From an uncultured Collinsella sp. (GTDB taxonomy: Bacteria; Actinomycetota; Coriobacteriia; Coriobacteriales; Coriobacteriaceae): 64,000 nt of DNA. This document shows, piece by piece, positions 8,614 through 16,866 of the stretch (the first letter of the stretch is position 1; every line of letters begins with the position of its first letter). Under the pieces are notes generated by a model. That model had not been told where the DNA came from. It saw nothing but the letters and a program-made list of their open reading frames with translations, and searched no databases. The DNA lies in the NCBI GenBank assembly GCA_958408685.1, contig CATYLC010000006.1, forward strand, positions 29,311 to 93,310, read 5' to 3'. The translations under genes and the position numbers were made by a program.

Positions 8614-9546
8614 CTAGAGGTGGCTGATGATCAGTTCCATCTTGCCTTCGAGGTCGATGGAGCTGACGGTGCTCGGGGCCAGCAGGTGGCTTCCCTTGTG
8701 GACGGGGTCGCCGCAGACGGTGCCTTCGCCGTCGATGACCGACAGGCACATGAAGGGCCAGCGCTGGTCGAGGGTCTTGCTGCCGTTGACGCGCACGCGA
8801 TCGACGGTGTAGCAGGGGTTGGACTCGAGCTCGGTCACGCCGTCCACCTCGGGCGCGGTCACCGTGCCGTCGGTCGGAGCCTGAGCATCAAAGTCGATGC
8901 AGTCGAGGCTCTGCTCAATGTGCAGCGGGCGCAGGTTGCCGTCAGTGCCGGGACGGTCGTAGTCGTACAGACGATACGTCACGTCGCTCGACTGCTGCGT
9001 CTCCAAAATGAGCGTGCCGGTCTTGATGGCGTGCACGGTACCGGAATCAATCTGGAAAAAGTCGCCCTTGTGAATCGGCAACACGTTGAGCATGTCGTCC
9101 CAACGTCCTTCCTCGATCATTTGTGCGGCCTCGGCGCGGTCCTTGGCACGCTGGCCGACGATGATCGTGGCGTCGGGCTCGCAGTCCAGCACATACCAAC
9201 ACTCGGTTTTGCCCAGGCTACCGTTCTCGTGCTCGGCAGCGTACTCGTCGTTGGGATGAATCTGGATCGAAAGGTCGTCCTTGGCGTCCAGAATCTTAAT
9301 GAGCAGCGGGAACTCCTTGCCCTCGCAGTTGCCAAAGAGCTCGCGATGCTCGGCCCACAGCCACGACAGCGTGTGGCCGGCATACGGGCCCTCCGCAATC
9401 TGGCAGTCGCCGTTGGGGTGGGCCGAGATGGCCCAGCACTCACCGATGGGGCCATCGGGAATGTCGTAGCCAAATACGGTTTCGAGCTGGCGACCGCCCC
9501 AGATCTTCTCGTGGAAGATCGGCGTCAGCTTAATCAAATCGGACAT
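8614..9546 (-). CDS. manA: Class I mannose-6-phosphate isomerase
   Basis: A zinc enzyme of the cupin fold that interconverts mannose 6-phosphate and fructose 6-phosphate. The length of 310 residues fits the short Bacillus-type ManA. Motifs are KIWGGRQLE near the N-terminus, the metal site QIHP (SIQIHPNDEYA) and GTVHAI with another metal histidine. ATG 9546 is preferred over ATG 9552 because GGGGG then lies 7-8 bases upstream. It follows the GntR regulator gene with a 74-base gap on the same strand, so the two are probably co-transcribed, opposite a PTS-glycosidase operon. This suggests the imported disaccharide may yield mannose units. Confidence 0.93.
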   Translation of the reverse strand: MSDLIKLTPIFHEKIWGGRQLETVFGYDIPDGPIGECWAISAHPNGDCQIAEGPYAGHTLSWLWAEHRELFGNCEGKEFPLLIKILDAKDDLSIQIHPNDEYAAEHENGSLGKTECWYVLDCEPDATIIVGQRAKDRAEAAQMIEEGRWDDMLNVLPIHKGDFFQIDSGTVHAIKTGTLILETQQSSDVTYRLYDYDRPGTDGNLRPLHIEQSLDCIDFDAQAPTDGTVTAPEVDGVTELESNPCYTVDRVRVNGSKTLDQRWPFMCLSVIDGEGTVCGDPVHKGSHLLAPSTVSSIDLEGKMELIISHL

Positions 9547-9620
9547 GTTCATACCCCCATTGTGTTGCGCGGGCGCTGCACAAAACAGCTCAAAGCGAGC
9601 GCCCGGATGACTACAAAAAC

Positions 9621-10340
9621 CTATGCCAACGTTACGTTGTGCAACTCAAAGCGGTCGCCAACGTTGCGCGAGACCGAATACTCAAAGGCGGCGCCGCTGT
9701 CCAAAAAGCCAATCTGGGTGAGCTCGAGCAGGGGAGAGCCAGGCTTGGTGTCCAAGCGCTCGGCTTCTTCCTCGGTTGCTGCCACGGCGCGAATGGTACG
9801 GTGGAAGCTCGAAATCTTCAGCCCACATTGCTCGCGGATGAAGTGGTAGACCGATCCGTACAGGTCCTTCTTTTTAAGGCCTGGAATCAGCTCGAGGGGC
9901 ATGTAGGTGTACTCGATAACGATGGGCTTCTCATCGGCCTGACGCACGCGCACGATGTGATAGGCAAAGTCATCCTCGGCAATTCCCAGCTGGGCTGCGA
10001 TGTCCGCTGGTGGATTAACAATCGAGAAATCGTAGACCACCGAGGTCACCTTCTCCCCGCGGTGCTCATACGAAAAGCCCTGGGCACGGTCGTTTTTGCC
10101 CTGGAAAAACGCCTGACCGGGAAGTCCCGCCGTGTCCTTAACGTAGGTACCCGATCCGCGTCGGCTGGTAATAAGACCTTCCTCGGTGATTTGCTCGATA
10201 GCTCGTTTGACGGTGATTTTGGAAACGCTATAGAGCTCGCAGAACTCAACGACGGTGGGAAGCTTGTCGCCCGGTTTAAGAGTGCCATCCTCGATGCTTC
10301 GACGAATATCTGCAGCTATTGCCTCGTATTTGGGAATCAT
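9621..10340 (-). CDS. GntR/HutC-family transcriptional regulator
   Basis: A 239-residue regulator. The N-terminal winged helix (about 1-70) has EFCELYSVSKITVKRAIEQ and the wing SRRGSGTYV. The rest is a UTRA ligand-binding domain that in this family senses sugar phosphates or related metabolites. ATG 10340 has GGAGG close upstream; an upstream in-frame Met at 10373 is less likely. It is divergent from the GH1-PTS operon and adjacent to manA, so it is the natural local regulator. A possible operator, TAC-N4-GTA at 10367-10376, lies in the shared upstream region. Confidence 0.92.
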   Translation of the reverse strand: MIPKYEAIAADIRRSIEDGTLKPGDKLPTVVEFCELYSVSKITVKRAIEQITEEGLITSRRGSGTYVKDTAGLPGQAFFQGKNDRAQGFSYEHRGEKVTSVVYDFSIVNPPADIAAQLGIAEDDFAYHIVRVRQADEKPIVIEYTYMPLELIPGLKKKDLYGSVYHFIREQCGLKISSFHRTIRAVAATEEEAERLDTKPGSPLLELTQIGFLDSGAAFEYSVSRNVGDRFELHNVTLA

Positions 10341-10643
10341 TGAACCTCCTTTCCGACATATATCAATACGCAAGTAAGTATAACCCTTAACAAGGCACCC
10401 ATATAACCTTTATCTAAGAAGCTCGAGAAAGAAAAAAGAAAAAGACGCTTTACTTTTAGAATTAGAGCGCTATAGTTTAAGCAACGAACGGAATCTTTCC
10501 GCAGAACAGGATCGACCGTTTGGGGACGGTTTTGTTTTGGCGGGTTGGATATCGGTATGACCGGTGCGCGCCCGCGCCGGATAACCTGCCAAAGCAAACC
10601 CGTCTCCAACCGGAAGCTCTAGAACACGAAAGCGAGGACTTTG
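10341..10643 (+). promoter_or_regulatory. Divergent regulatory region of the GntR-manA and GH1-PTS operons
   Basis: This 303-base gap has no gene. On the plus strand TTTACT (10449-10454) and TATAGT (10471-10476), 16 bases apart, make a good promoter for the GH1 operon. TACGCAAGTA (10367-10376) is a candidate operator. The long leader contains an inverted pair, TTGGCGGGTT (10537-10546) with AACCTGCCAA (10583-10592), enclosing CCGG/CCGG. Earlier, ACCGT-TTGGGG-ACGGTTTTGTTTT is a weak terminator-like hairpin, so leader attenuation is possible. Confidence 0.5.
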
Positions 10644-12044
10644 ATGGCACAGTATCAGCTGCCCAACGACTTCTTCTTTGGCGCTGCTATGTCCGGCCCG
10701 CAGACTGAGGGTCAGTGGAACCAGGGCGGCAAGCTCGAGAACCTGTGGGACACCTGGTCCATCCAGGATCTGGGCTCGTTCTACAACTGCGTTGGCTCTT
10801 ACGCCGGCAATGACTTTATGGCCAAGTACCAGGAAGACCTTCGCATTTTGAAGGACTTGGGCCTGGATACCTATCGCACTTCCATCCAGTGGAGCCGTCT
10901 GCTCGATGCCGACGGCAACCTCAACGAGGAAGGCGCCGCGTGGTATCACGAGTTGTTCCGTGCCTCTCGCGAAGCCGGCCTGGAGCCGTTTGTCAACTTG
11001 TACCACTTTGACATGCCCACCTACCTTTTTAACCGTGGCGGCTGGGAGAGCCGTGAGGTTGTCGAGGCTTACGCACATTACGCCGACGTCGCCTTCCACG
11101 AGTTTGGCCAGGAGATCAAGTACTGGTTCACCTTTAACGAGCCCATCGTCGAGCCCGAGCAGCGCTATCAGGAGGGCGTGTGGTTCCCGCAGCTCCACGA
11201 CTTTAGCCGCGCTCGCACCGTGCAGTATCACATCTCGCTGGCACATGCGCTGGCCGTGGCCAACTACCGTCGCGCCTATGACGAGGGCGCCGTTCGCAGC
11301 GATGCCAAGATCGGCATGATCAACTGCTTTACCCCGGTCTACACCAAGGAGAACCCCAGCGAGGCGGACCTCGAGGCCGTGCGTATGACCAGCGGCATCA
11401 ACAACCGCTGGTGGCTCGACCTCATTACCAAGGGCAAGCTTCCCGCCGACGTGCTCGACAGCCTGGCCGAGGGCGGCGTTAAGCTTCCGTTCCGTGCCGG
11501 CGACCAAGAGATTCTTAAGCAGGGTGTTGTCGACTGGCTCGGTTGCAACTACTACCACCCCACGCGCGTTCAGGCGCCGGCGAGCAAGATCGACCAGTAC
11601 GGTCTGCCGCACTTTGCCGACGAGTACGTGTGGCCCGACGCCGTTATGAACGAGAGCCGCGGCTGGGAGATCTACCCGCAGGGCCTCTACGACTTTGGCA
11701 TGGACTGCGCTAAGAACTACCCCGATCTTGAGTGGTTCGTTTCCGAGAACGGCATCGGCATCATGGACGAATACAAGAACCGAGACGCCGAAGGAACCAT
11801 CCAGGATGACTACCGCGTCGACTTTGTACGCCAGCACCTGGAGTGGGTTGCCAAGGCAATTGCCGAGGGCGCCAAGTGCCGTGGATACCATTATTGGGCC
11901 GTCATCGATAACTGGTCTTGGGCGAATGCCTTTAAGAACCGTTACGGTTTTGTCGAGGTCGACCTTATGGACGGCTACAAGCGCCGCCTTAAGAAGTCGG
12001 CAGCTTGGCTCAAGCAGGTCGCCACGACTCACGTGGTTGATTAG
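10644..12044 (+). CDS. GH1 glycosidase, probable 6-phospho-beta-glycosidase
   Basis: A 466-residue GH1 TIM-barrel enzyme. The acid/base is E166 in FTFNEP and the nucleophile E368 in SENGIGI. It would split a phosphorylated beta-disaccharide delivered by the PTS encoded next to it. In the loop that binds the 6-phosphate, LacG-type enzymes read SWxNGYxKRYG. Here the loop is SWANAFKNRYG: the Ser and Tyr are kept but Lys is one position early. The substrate is therefore less certain than for the two LacG-like genes at 56.7 and 61.4 kb. ATG 10644 follows GCGAGGA. Confidence 0.88.
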   Translation: MAQYQLPNDFFFGAAMSGPQTEGQWNQGGKLENLWDTWSIQDLGSFYNCVGSYAGNDFMAKYQEDLRILKDLGLDTYRTSIQWSRLLDADGNLNEEGAAWYHELFRASREAGLEPFVNLYHFDMPTYLFNRGGWESREVVEAYAHYADVAFHEFGQEIKYWFTFNEPIVEPEQRYQEGVWFPQLHDFSRARTVQYHISLAHALAVANYRRAYDEGAVRSDAKIGMINCFTPVYTKENPSEADLEAVRMTSGINNRWWLDLITKGKLPADVLDSLAEGGVKLPFRAGDQEILKQGVVDWLGCNYYHPTRVQAPASKIDQYGLPHFADEYVWPDAVMNESRGWEIYPQGLYDFGMDCAKNYPDLEWFVSENGIGIMDEYKNRDAEGTIQDDYRVDFVRQHLEWVAKAIAEGAKCRGYHYWAVIDNWSWANAFKNRYGFVEVDLMDGYKRRLKKSAAWLKQVATTHVVD

Positions 12045-12164
12045 CGAACGGGCGAACGCCCAGACCGCGCGCCGCTGCGCGCAACACATGGCACATCTGG
12101 TGGCAGAGGGCGACAGACCACCGTGCGCATAGGAAAAGGCCGGATTTGAAAGTTAGGAGCAATC

Positions 12165-13508
12165 ATGGCCAGTGACAACGGAAAGAGCTTCCTCGACAAG
12201 TTTGCCGAGGTCTCTGCGAAGGTGGGAAACCAGGTTCACCTGCGTTCCCTGCGTGACGCCTTCGCGACCATCACGCCGCTCTATATCCTTGCGGGTATCG
12301 CGGTTCTTATTAACAACGTCGTGTTCCCTCTGTTCCCGCTCGATGCGGCGGGCCTTGCCAACCTTCAGACGTGGGGTTCGGCAATTACGCTGGGCACCCT
12401 CAACGTCTCTGCCATTATCTTGGCCGGATTGATTGGCTACAGCCTCGCTAAGAACAAGCGTTTCGATAACCCGCTCGCTTGCGTGGTCGTCGCTATCTCT
12501 GCTTTCGTCATCATGATGCCGCAGCAGATCACCGCCTCGCTTGCCGCCACGAGCCCGCTGCTCACCGACAAGATCACCTCCGCCGAGGTCACGGGCGCCC
12601 TTTCGACTGCCAACACCGGCACCAACGGTCTGTTCTCGGCTATTATCATCGCCCTGCTTTCCGTCTCGCTCTTCATCAAGATTTCTGGCGTCGAGAAGCT
12701 CAAGGTTAAGCTGGGCGAGGGCGTGCCTCCCGCGGTCTCCAACTCCTTCAACGTCATGATCCCGATGCTGCTCAACCTCGCGATCTTCGCTCTTGCCGCA
12801 GCCCTGCTCGCCGTGTGCGCCGGCACCGATCTGTGCACCATCATCTCCACGTGCATCTCCAACCCGCTCAAGAGCATCATGAACGCCGGTCCGTGGGCTG
12901 TTATCCTCATCTACACCCTTGCTAACCTGCTGTTCTGCGTCGGTATTCACCAGTCCACCATCTCTGGCGCTACCGTCGAGCCGATCCTGACCATGCTCAT
13001 CGTCGACAACATGGCTACCTTTGCCGCCGGTGGCACCATCCAGCCCGATCACTACATGAACATGCAGATCGTTAACAGCTTCGCCCTCATCGGCGGCTCG
13101 GGCTGCACCCTCATGCTTCTGCTCGACACGCTCCTGTTCTCCAAGAACAAGGCTTCCGAGACCGTTTCCAAGATGGCTATCCTGCCTGGTCTGTTCAACA
13201 TCAACGAGCCGGTTATCTACGGTTACCCCATCGTGTACAACCTGCCGCTCATGATCCCGTTCGTCCTTCTTCCCGATCTGTTCATCGGCATCACCTATGG
13301 CCTTACCTGCGCAGGCATCATCAGCCCCTGCATCGCCCAGGTGCCCTGGACCATGCCTCCCGTCATCAATGCCCTGCTCGCTACGGGCTTTGACTGGCGC
13401 GCCGGCGTGTGGCAGGCTCTCGAGATTGTCATTGGCATGGCCGTCTACCTGCCCTTTATGAAGATTTCCGAGAAGGCAATCGCCAAGCAGGAGGCTCTCG
13501 CCGAGTAG
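12165..13508 (+). CDS. PTS EIIC, lactose/cellobiose family
   Basis: A 447-residue integral membrane transport subunit (CelB-like) with about ten hydrophobic segments and no fused EIIB. It starts with a short polar stretch and then the family's amphipathic region (SLRDAFATITPLYILAGIAVLI); NINEPVIYGYPIVYN matches the conserved NEP substrate motif of this family. It works with the separate EIIB and EIIA encoded next. ATG 12165 follows TTAGGAG. It lies 120 bases after the GH1 gene in the same operon. Confidence 0.92.
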   Translation: MASDNGKSFLDKFAEVSAKVGNQVHLRSLRDAFATITPLYILAGIAVLINNVVFPLFPLDAAGLANLQTWGSAITLGTLNVSAIILAGLIGYSLAKNKRFDNPLACVVVAISAFVIMMPQQITASLAATSPLLTDKITSAEVTGALSTANTGTNGLFSAIIIALLSVSLFIKISGVEKLKVKLGEGVPPAVSNSFNVMIPMLLNLAIFALAAALLAVCAGTDLCTIISTCISNPLKSIMNAGPWAVILIYTLANLLFCVGIHQSTISGATVEPILTMLIVDNMATFAAGGTIQPDHYMNMQIVNSFALIGGSGCTLMLLLDTLLFSKNKASETVSKMAILPGLFNINEPVIYGYPIVYNLPLMIPFVLLPDLFIGITYGLTCAGIISPCIAQVPWTMPPVINALLATGFDWRAGVWQALEIVIGMAVYLPFMKISEKAIAKQEALAE

Positions 13509-13537
13509 AACGCCTAACGTTCGTCCCTTTCACCTTT

Positions 13538-13568
13538 GCGGGCGCCGGTACGCGGTGCCGGTGCCCGC
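13538..13568 (+). other. Intercistronic hairpin between EIIC and EIIB genes
   Basis: GCGGGCGCCGG pairs with CCGGTGCCCGC, one G-U, with no T-run. It probably protects or separates the EIIC message. A weak promoter (TTGCGT 13580-13585, CACAAT 13605-13610) lies between it and the EIIB gene. Confidence 0.6.
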
Positions 13569-13669
13569 GGCTCTCTCCCTTGCGTAAAGATACAGGGGAG
13601 CGGGCACAATAGCCGCAAGGAATACAACCAGTTGTCGTCTGCGCGCCGCGCAGTTATAAGGAGGAAACC

Positions 13670-13972
13670 ATGAAGAAGATCATGCTCTGCTGCAATGCCG
13701 GCATGTCCACGAGCCTGCTGGTCCAGAAGATGCAGGCCGAGGTTGCAAACCGTGGTCTGGATATTGAGGTCGAGGCTCGTCCCATGAACGAGGCCCACGA
13801 TCACCTGGACGAGTGCGACATGTTGCTGCTTGGTCCGCAGATCGGCTACACCAAGGGCGATTTTGAGAAGGAGGCCGCCGGTCGTTTTCCGGTCGAGGTC
13901 ATCAACATGGTCGACTACGGCCGCATGAACGCTGCCGGCATCATCGACCACTGCGTCAGCGTGATGGGCTAG
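13670..13972 (+). CDS. PTS EIIB, lactose/cellobiose family
   Basis: A 100-residue cytosolic phosphotransfer subunit of usual length. The phospho-acceptor is C8 in LCCNAGMSTS; a second Cys at position 7 is adjacent. It takes phosphate from EIIA (next gene, adjoining) and passes it to the sugar bound by EIIC. ATG 13670 has AAGGAGG 6-7 bases upstream, one of the strongest sites in the operon. Confidence 0.95.
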   Translation: MKKIMLCCNAGMSTSLLVQKMQAEVANRGLDIEVEARPMNEAHDHLDECDMLLLGPQIGYTKGDFEKEAAGRFPVEVINMVDYGRMNAAGIIDHCVSVMG

Positions 13973-13981
13973 GTGCTCCGC

Positions 13982-14314
13982 ATGGAGGATATGAACGAAC
14001 TGCAGATGACCTGCTTCGAGATCATCAGCTACGTCGGTACCGCCAAGAGCATGTACATCAATGCCGTGCAAAAGGCCAAGGAGGGCGATTTTGACGCCGC
14101 CGAGGAGCTTATCAAGCAGGGCGACGAGGCCTATAACGGTGGCCACGATGTTCACATGGGGCTTCTGAAGAAGGAGGCCAACGGCGAGCGTAACGGCGAG
14201 GCCCCGTTGATTCTGCTGCATGCCGAGGACCAGATGGCCGGTACCGAGACCATGCGCGTCATGGCGACGGAGCTCATCGAGATTCACAAGCAGCTGCAGG
14301 TACTTCAGGCCTAG
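13982..14314 (+). CDS. PTS EIIA, lactose/cellobiose family
   Basis: A 110-residue helical EIIA that forms trimers and carries phosphate from HPr to EIIB. The phospho-histidine is H80 in LLHAEDQM and the metal-binding Asp is D83. The start is not clear: GTG 13973 directly follows the EIIB stop, ATG 13982 has AGGTG upstream, and ATG 13991 has GGAGG too close; I chose 13982. It is translationally close-coupled with EIIB and is the last PTS gene before a terminator. Confidence 0.92.
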   Translation: MEDMNELQMTCFEIISYVGTAKSMYINAVQKAKEGDFDAAEELIKQGDEAYNGGHDVHMGLLKKEANGERNGEAPLILLHAEDQMAGTETMRVMATELIEIHKQLQVLQA

Positions 14315-14371
14315 TCGGCGTTATCGCCGCGATGGGCCGTGCGGTCCAACAGACAACACAGTCCCTTTGAC

Positions 14372-14410
14372 GGGCGCCGGGAGTCTCCGCCTCCCGGCGC
14401 CTTTATATTT
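14372..14410 (+). terminator. Intrinsic terminator after the GH1-PTS genes
   Basis: The perfect stem GGCGCCGGGAG / CTCCCGGCGCC is followed by TTTATATTT. Confidence 0.88.
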
Positions 14411-14503
14411 GGGGAAGGTCTTGCGCGACCTATTAAGCGACCATTCGCGTTTCCCCAGATAAAGCCTGCCAAAATAAACCTGTCCCTTTTTGGTAGGTTT
14501 TTG
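14411..14503 (+). promoter_or_regulatory. Structured leader upstream of the ROK kinase gene
   Basis: GGGGAA (14411-14416) can pair with TTCCCC (14451-14456) around two small hairpins (GGTC/GACC and GCG/CGC), a three-way-junction layout. It is followed by a terminator-like hairpin, CCTGCCAAAA (14465-14474) with TTTTGGTAGG (14488-14497), then TTTTTG. The latter ends 53 bases before the start codon. Attenuation is possible but unproven. Confidence 0.4.
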
Positions 14504-14555
14504 CCTTGGGAGCGGTACCATACAGGCAATGTTTAAACGAGAAAGGTGGGCTCCC

Positions 14556-15509
14556 ATGGAACCTAAGCAGTACTACATCGGCATCGACGTCGGCGGCACT
14601 TCGGTTAAGGAGGGCCTGTTCGACGAGGACGGCAACCTGCTGGCCAAGGCCAGCGTGCCCACGCCTCCCATCGTTGACGCCGCGGGCTTTGCCGCGGTGA
14701 CCGAGGCTATCGACCAGGTGGTCGCCAAGGCGCAGATTCCGCGTGCCTTTGTGGCAGGCATTGGCCTGGCCGTTCCGTGCCCCATCCCGGCATCGGGCGA
14801 TGCCAAGGTCAAGGCCAACATTGCCATTAACCTGCCCGAGCTGAGGGTCGCCATTCAGAAGCACTGCCCCGATGCGGTCGTTAAGTATGAGAACGATGCC
14901 AACGCCGCTGCCATGGGCGAGGCCTGGCTCGGTTCTGCCAAGGGCGTGCAGAACGTCGTGATGGTCACCATCGGTACCGGCGTGGGCGGCGGCGTTATCG
15001 TTAACGGCGACGTGGTATCGGGCGTTGTGGGTGCTGGCGGCGAGATTGGCCACATGTGCCTGAACCCGGCCGAGGAGCGCACCTGTGGCTGTGGCGGCCA
15101 TGGCCACCTGGAGCAGTATTCCAGCGCCACCGGCGTGGTGAGCAACTACCTGGCCGAGTGCAAGAAGGCGGGCGTCGAGCCCATCGAGCTCACCGGCCCC
15201 TCCGATTCCAAGGACGTGTTCCAAGCCTGCCGCGAGGGCGACAAGCTCGCGCTGGCTGCGGCCGACACCATGGCCGACTATCTCGGCCGTGCCCTGGCGC
15301 TTATTGCCAACGTGGTCGACCCCGAGATGTTCCTGATCGGTGGCGGCGCGTCTGCCTCGGCCGATGTCTACCTCGACAAGGTTCGCGAGCACTTTAAGCA
15401 GTACGCGCTCTCTGCCTCGCGCGAGACGCCCATTAAGGTCGCTTCGCTCGGCAACGACGCCGGCATCATCGGTGCCGCATACGTAGCCCTGCGCGCCGCC
15501 GGTAAATAG
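14556..15509 (+). CDS. ROK-family sugar kinase (glucokinase-like)
   Basis: A 317-residue cytosolic ROK kinase. The phosphate-1 motif is GIDVGGTSVKEGLFD at the N-terminus, followed by the ROK sugar-binding ENDANAAAMGE and the GTGVGGG motif. The zinc-binding CGCGGHGHLEQYSS block is complete. It would phosphorylate the free hexose released by the GH1 enzyme. It is separated from EIIA by a terminator and its own leader, so it may be expressed independently. ATG 14556 follows GAAAGGTGGG. Glucose is the likeliest substrate; mannose is also possible given manA in the locus. Confidence 0.9.
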   Translation: MEPKQYYIGIDVGGTSVKEGLFDEDGNLLAKASVPTPPIVDAAGFAAVTEAIDQVVAKAQIPRAFVAGIGLAVPCPIPASGDAKVKANIAINLPELRVAIQKHCPDAVVKYENDANAAAMGEAWLGSAKGVQNVVMVTIGTGVGGGVIVNGDVVSGVVGAGGEIGHMCLNPAEERTCGCGGHGHLEQYSSATGVVSNYLAECKKAGVEPIELTGPSDSKDVFQACREGDKLALAAADTMADYLGRALALIANVVDPEMFLIGGGASASADVYLDKVREHFKQYALSASRETPIKVASLGNDAGIIGAAYVALRAAGK

Positions 15510-15510
15510 C

Positions 15511-15561
15511 TGGTGCAAGGGGGTCAGGTTACTTTGCACCAACATGGTGCAAAAGGGACAG
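15511..15561 (+). repeat. GGGGTCAGGTT palindromic repeat, copy 2
   Basis: TGGTGCAA, then GGGGTCAGGTT and TTGCACCA form a hairpin unit (15511-15541). It is followed by another TGGTGCAA and AAGGGACAG (15545-15561), which looks like the start of a second unit. Confidence 0.65.
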
Positions 15562-15675
15562 CCTTGGCCCCCATACCTGCCACAAAATATGCCGTGGCCC
15601 TTCCGTCTGCGAAGGCTCGGCATCGGCGTGCTACCATAGCTACGTCCAAGTACACATATCAAGTGGAGGATATCC

Positions 15676-16599
15676 ATGGCAAACGTTCTTGTCTTTGGTC
15701 ACCAGAACCCCGATAACGACGCCATCATGAGCGCCGTCGTCCTGTCCCAGCTGCTCAACCAGGTTGAGTATGCCGGCAACACCTACGAGGCCTGCGTCCT
15801 TGGTCAGCTTCCGGCAGAGTCCGCCAAGCTGCTCGCCGACGCCGGCATCGCCGAGCCCCGCGTGATCGAGTCCGTCGAGGCCGGTCAGCTCGTCGTCCTC
15901 ACCGACCACAACGAGTCTGCCCAGTCCGTCGCCGGCCTTAAGGACGCCACGGTCTTTGGCGTCGTCGATCACCACCGCATCGGCGACTTCGAGACCGCCG
16001 GCCCGCTGCACTACATCTGCCTGCCCTGGGGTTCCAGCTGCACCATCGTCACCAAGCTCGCCGGCGTGCTCGGCGTTGAGCTTTCCGACGTCCAGGCCAA
16101 GCTGCTGCTCTCGGCCATGATGACCGACACACTCATGCTCAAGAGCCCCACCACCACCGATGTCGACCGCGCCGTCGCCGCCAAGCTCGGCGAGCAGGTG
16201 GGCGTCGACCCGGTCAAGTTTGGCATGGAGGTCTTCCTCACCCGTCCGTCCGGCTCCTTCACCGCAGCCGAGATGGTCGGCAACGACATCAAAATGTTCG
16301 AGCCCGCCGGCAAGAAGCTGCTCATCGGCCAGTACGAGACAGTCGACAAGAGCCGCGCACTCGGCATGATCGACGAGATTCGCGAGGCCATGCGCGCCTA
16401 CGCCGCCGAGAAGGGTGCTGACGGCATTGTCCTGTGCATCACCGACATCATGGAGGAGGGCTCGCAGGTCCTGCTCGAGGGCGAGACCGAGGCCGCTCAG
16501 AAGGGCCTGGGCATTGCCGACGAGCACGACGGCGTCTGGATGCCGGGCGTCCTCTCCCGTAAGAAGCAGGTCGCTGCTCCCATCATGGCCGCCTGCTAG
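15676..16599 (+). CDS. ppaC: Manganese-dependent inorganic pyrophosphatase (family II, DHH)
   Basis: A 307-residue cytosolic PPase that hydrolyses pyrophosphate to drive biosynthesis. Metal-ligand motifs of family II are HQNPDNDAI at the N-terminus, DHN (TDHNE), DHH (VVDHHRIGDF) and MMTDT. The C-terminal DHHA2 domain ends with the substrate motif SRKKQVAAP. No CBS regulatory insert is present, so it is the short form. ATG 15676 has GTGGAGG upstream. It is monocistronic with a strong terminator. Confidence 0.97.
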   Translation: MANVLVFGHQNPDNDAIMSAVVLSQLLNQVEYAGNTYEACVLGQLPAESAKLLADAGIAEPRVIESVEAGQLVVLTDHNESAQSVAGLKDATVFGVVDHHRIGDFETAGPLHYICLPWGSSCTIVTKLAGVLGVELSDVQAKLLLSAMMTDTLMLKSPTTTDVDRAVAAKLGEQVGVDPVKFGMEVFLTRPSGSFTAAEMVGNDIKMFEPAGKKLLIGQYETVDKSRALGMIDEIREAMRAYAAEKGADGIVLCITDIMEEGSQVLLEGETEAAQKGLGIADEHDGVWMPGVLSRKKQVAAPIMAAC

Positions 16600-16617
16600 G
16601 TTGAGTTGACCGAACGC

Positions 16618-16659
16618 CACGACCGGATCGCGGACGCCCCGCGCTCCGGTCGTTTTTTG
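16618..16659 (+). terminator. Intrinsic terminator after ppaC
   Basis: The stem ACGACCGGA / TCCGGTCGT encloses a GC-rich loop and is followed by TTTTTT. Confidence 0.88.
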
Positions 16660-16701
16660 TGCACGGCGCCGCGTCGTCTCTTGGACAGGCGTGCCCGTGC
16701 C

Positions 16702-16722
16702 GTTGAACAAATAATGTTCAAC
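16702..16722. promoter_or_regulatory. Perfect palindrome upstream of nhaA
   Basis: GTTGAACA-N5-TGTTCAAC, with perfect eight-base arms and an AT spacer, is typical of a dimeric repressor site. No regulator gene is adjacent. Confidence 0.5.
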
Positions 16723-16794
16723 CTGTGGTTCCGCTTTTCGGCCACGCCTGCGTGCTTGTCGTGCAGGGTAGGCTAGATGCAAGCGTAATACGTT

Positions 16795-16866
16795 AGAGCG
16801 CGGCGCCGCCACTTGGGCGGGCCGTGCTTTTTTAAGACGGGAGCTTTCCCGTGAAAGGAGCCGCCC
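16795..16866 (+). promoter_or_regulatory. Structured leader of nhaA (candidate riboswitch or attenuator)
   Basis: A GC-rich hairpin with GCCGCC-ACTT-GGGCGG at its tip and GCGCGG/CCGTGC at its base (about 16799-16828) is followed by TTTTTT, which would terminate before the gene. A second hairpin, ACGGGA-GCTT-TCCCGT, comes next. The GGGCGG of the first hairpin can instead pair with CCGCCC at 16861-16866, directly against the start codon. Known Li+ riboswitches (nhaA-I and nhaA-II motifs) control nhaA genes; I cannot confirm membership. Confidence 0.5.

Noticed and set aside
8614..9849. Long plus-strand open frames opposite manA and opposite other genes (for example 57153-60062 opposite the LacG/LacE pair)
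   Set aside because: They are mirror frames of high-GC genes: no ribosome site, no family motif, and amino-acid composition typical of antisense reading.
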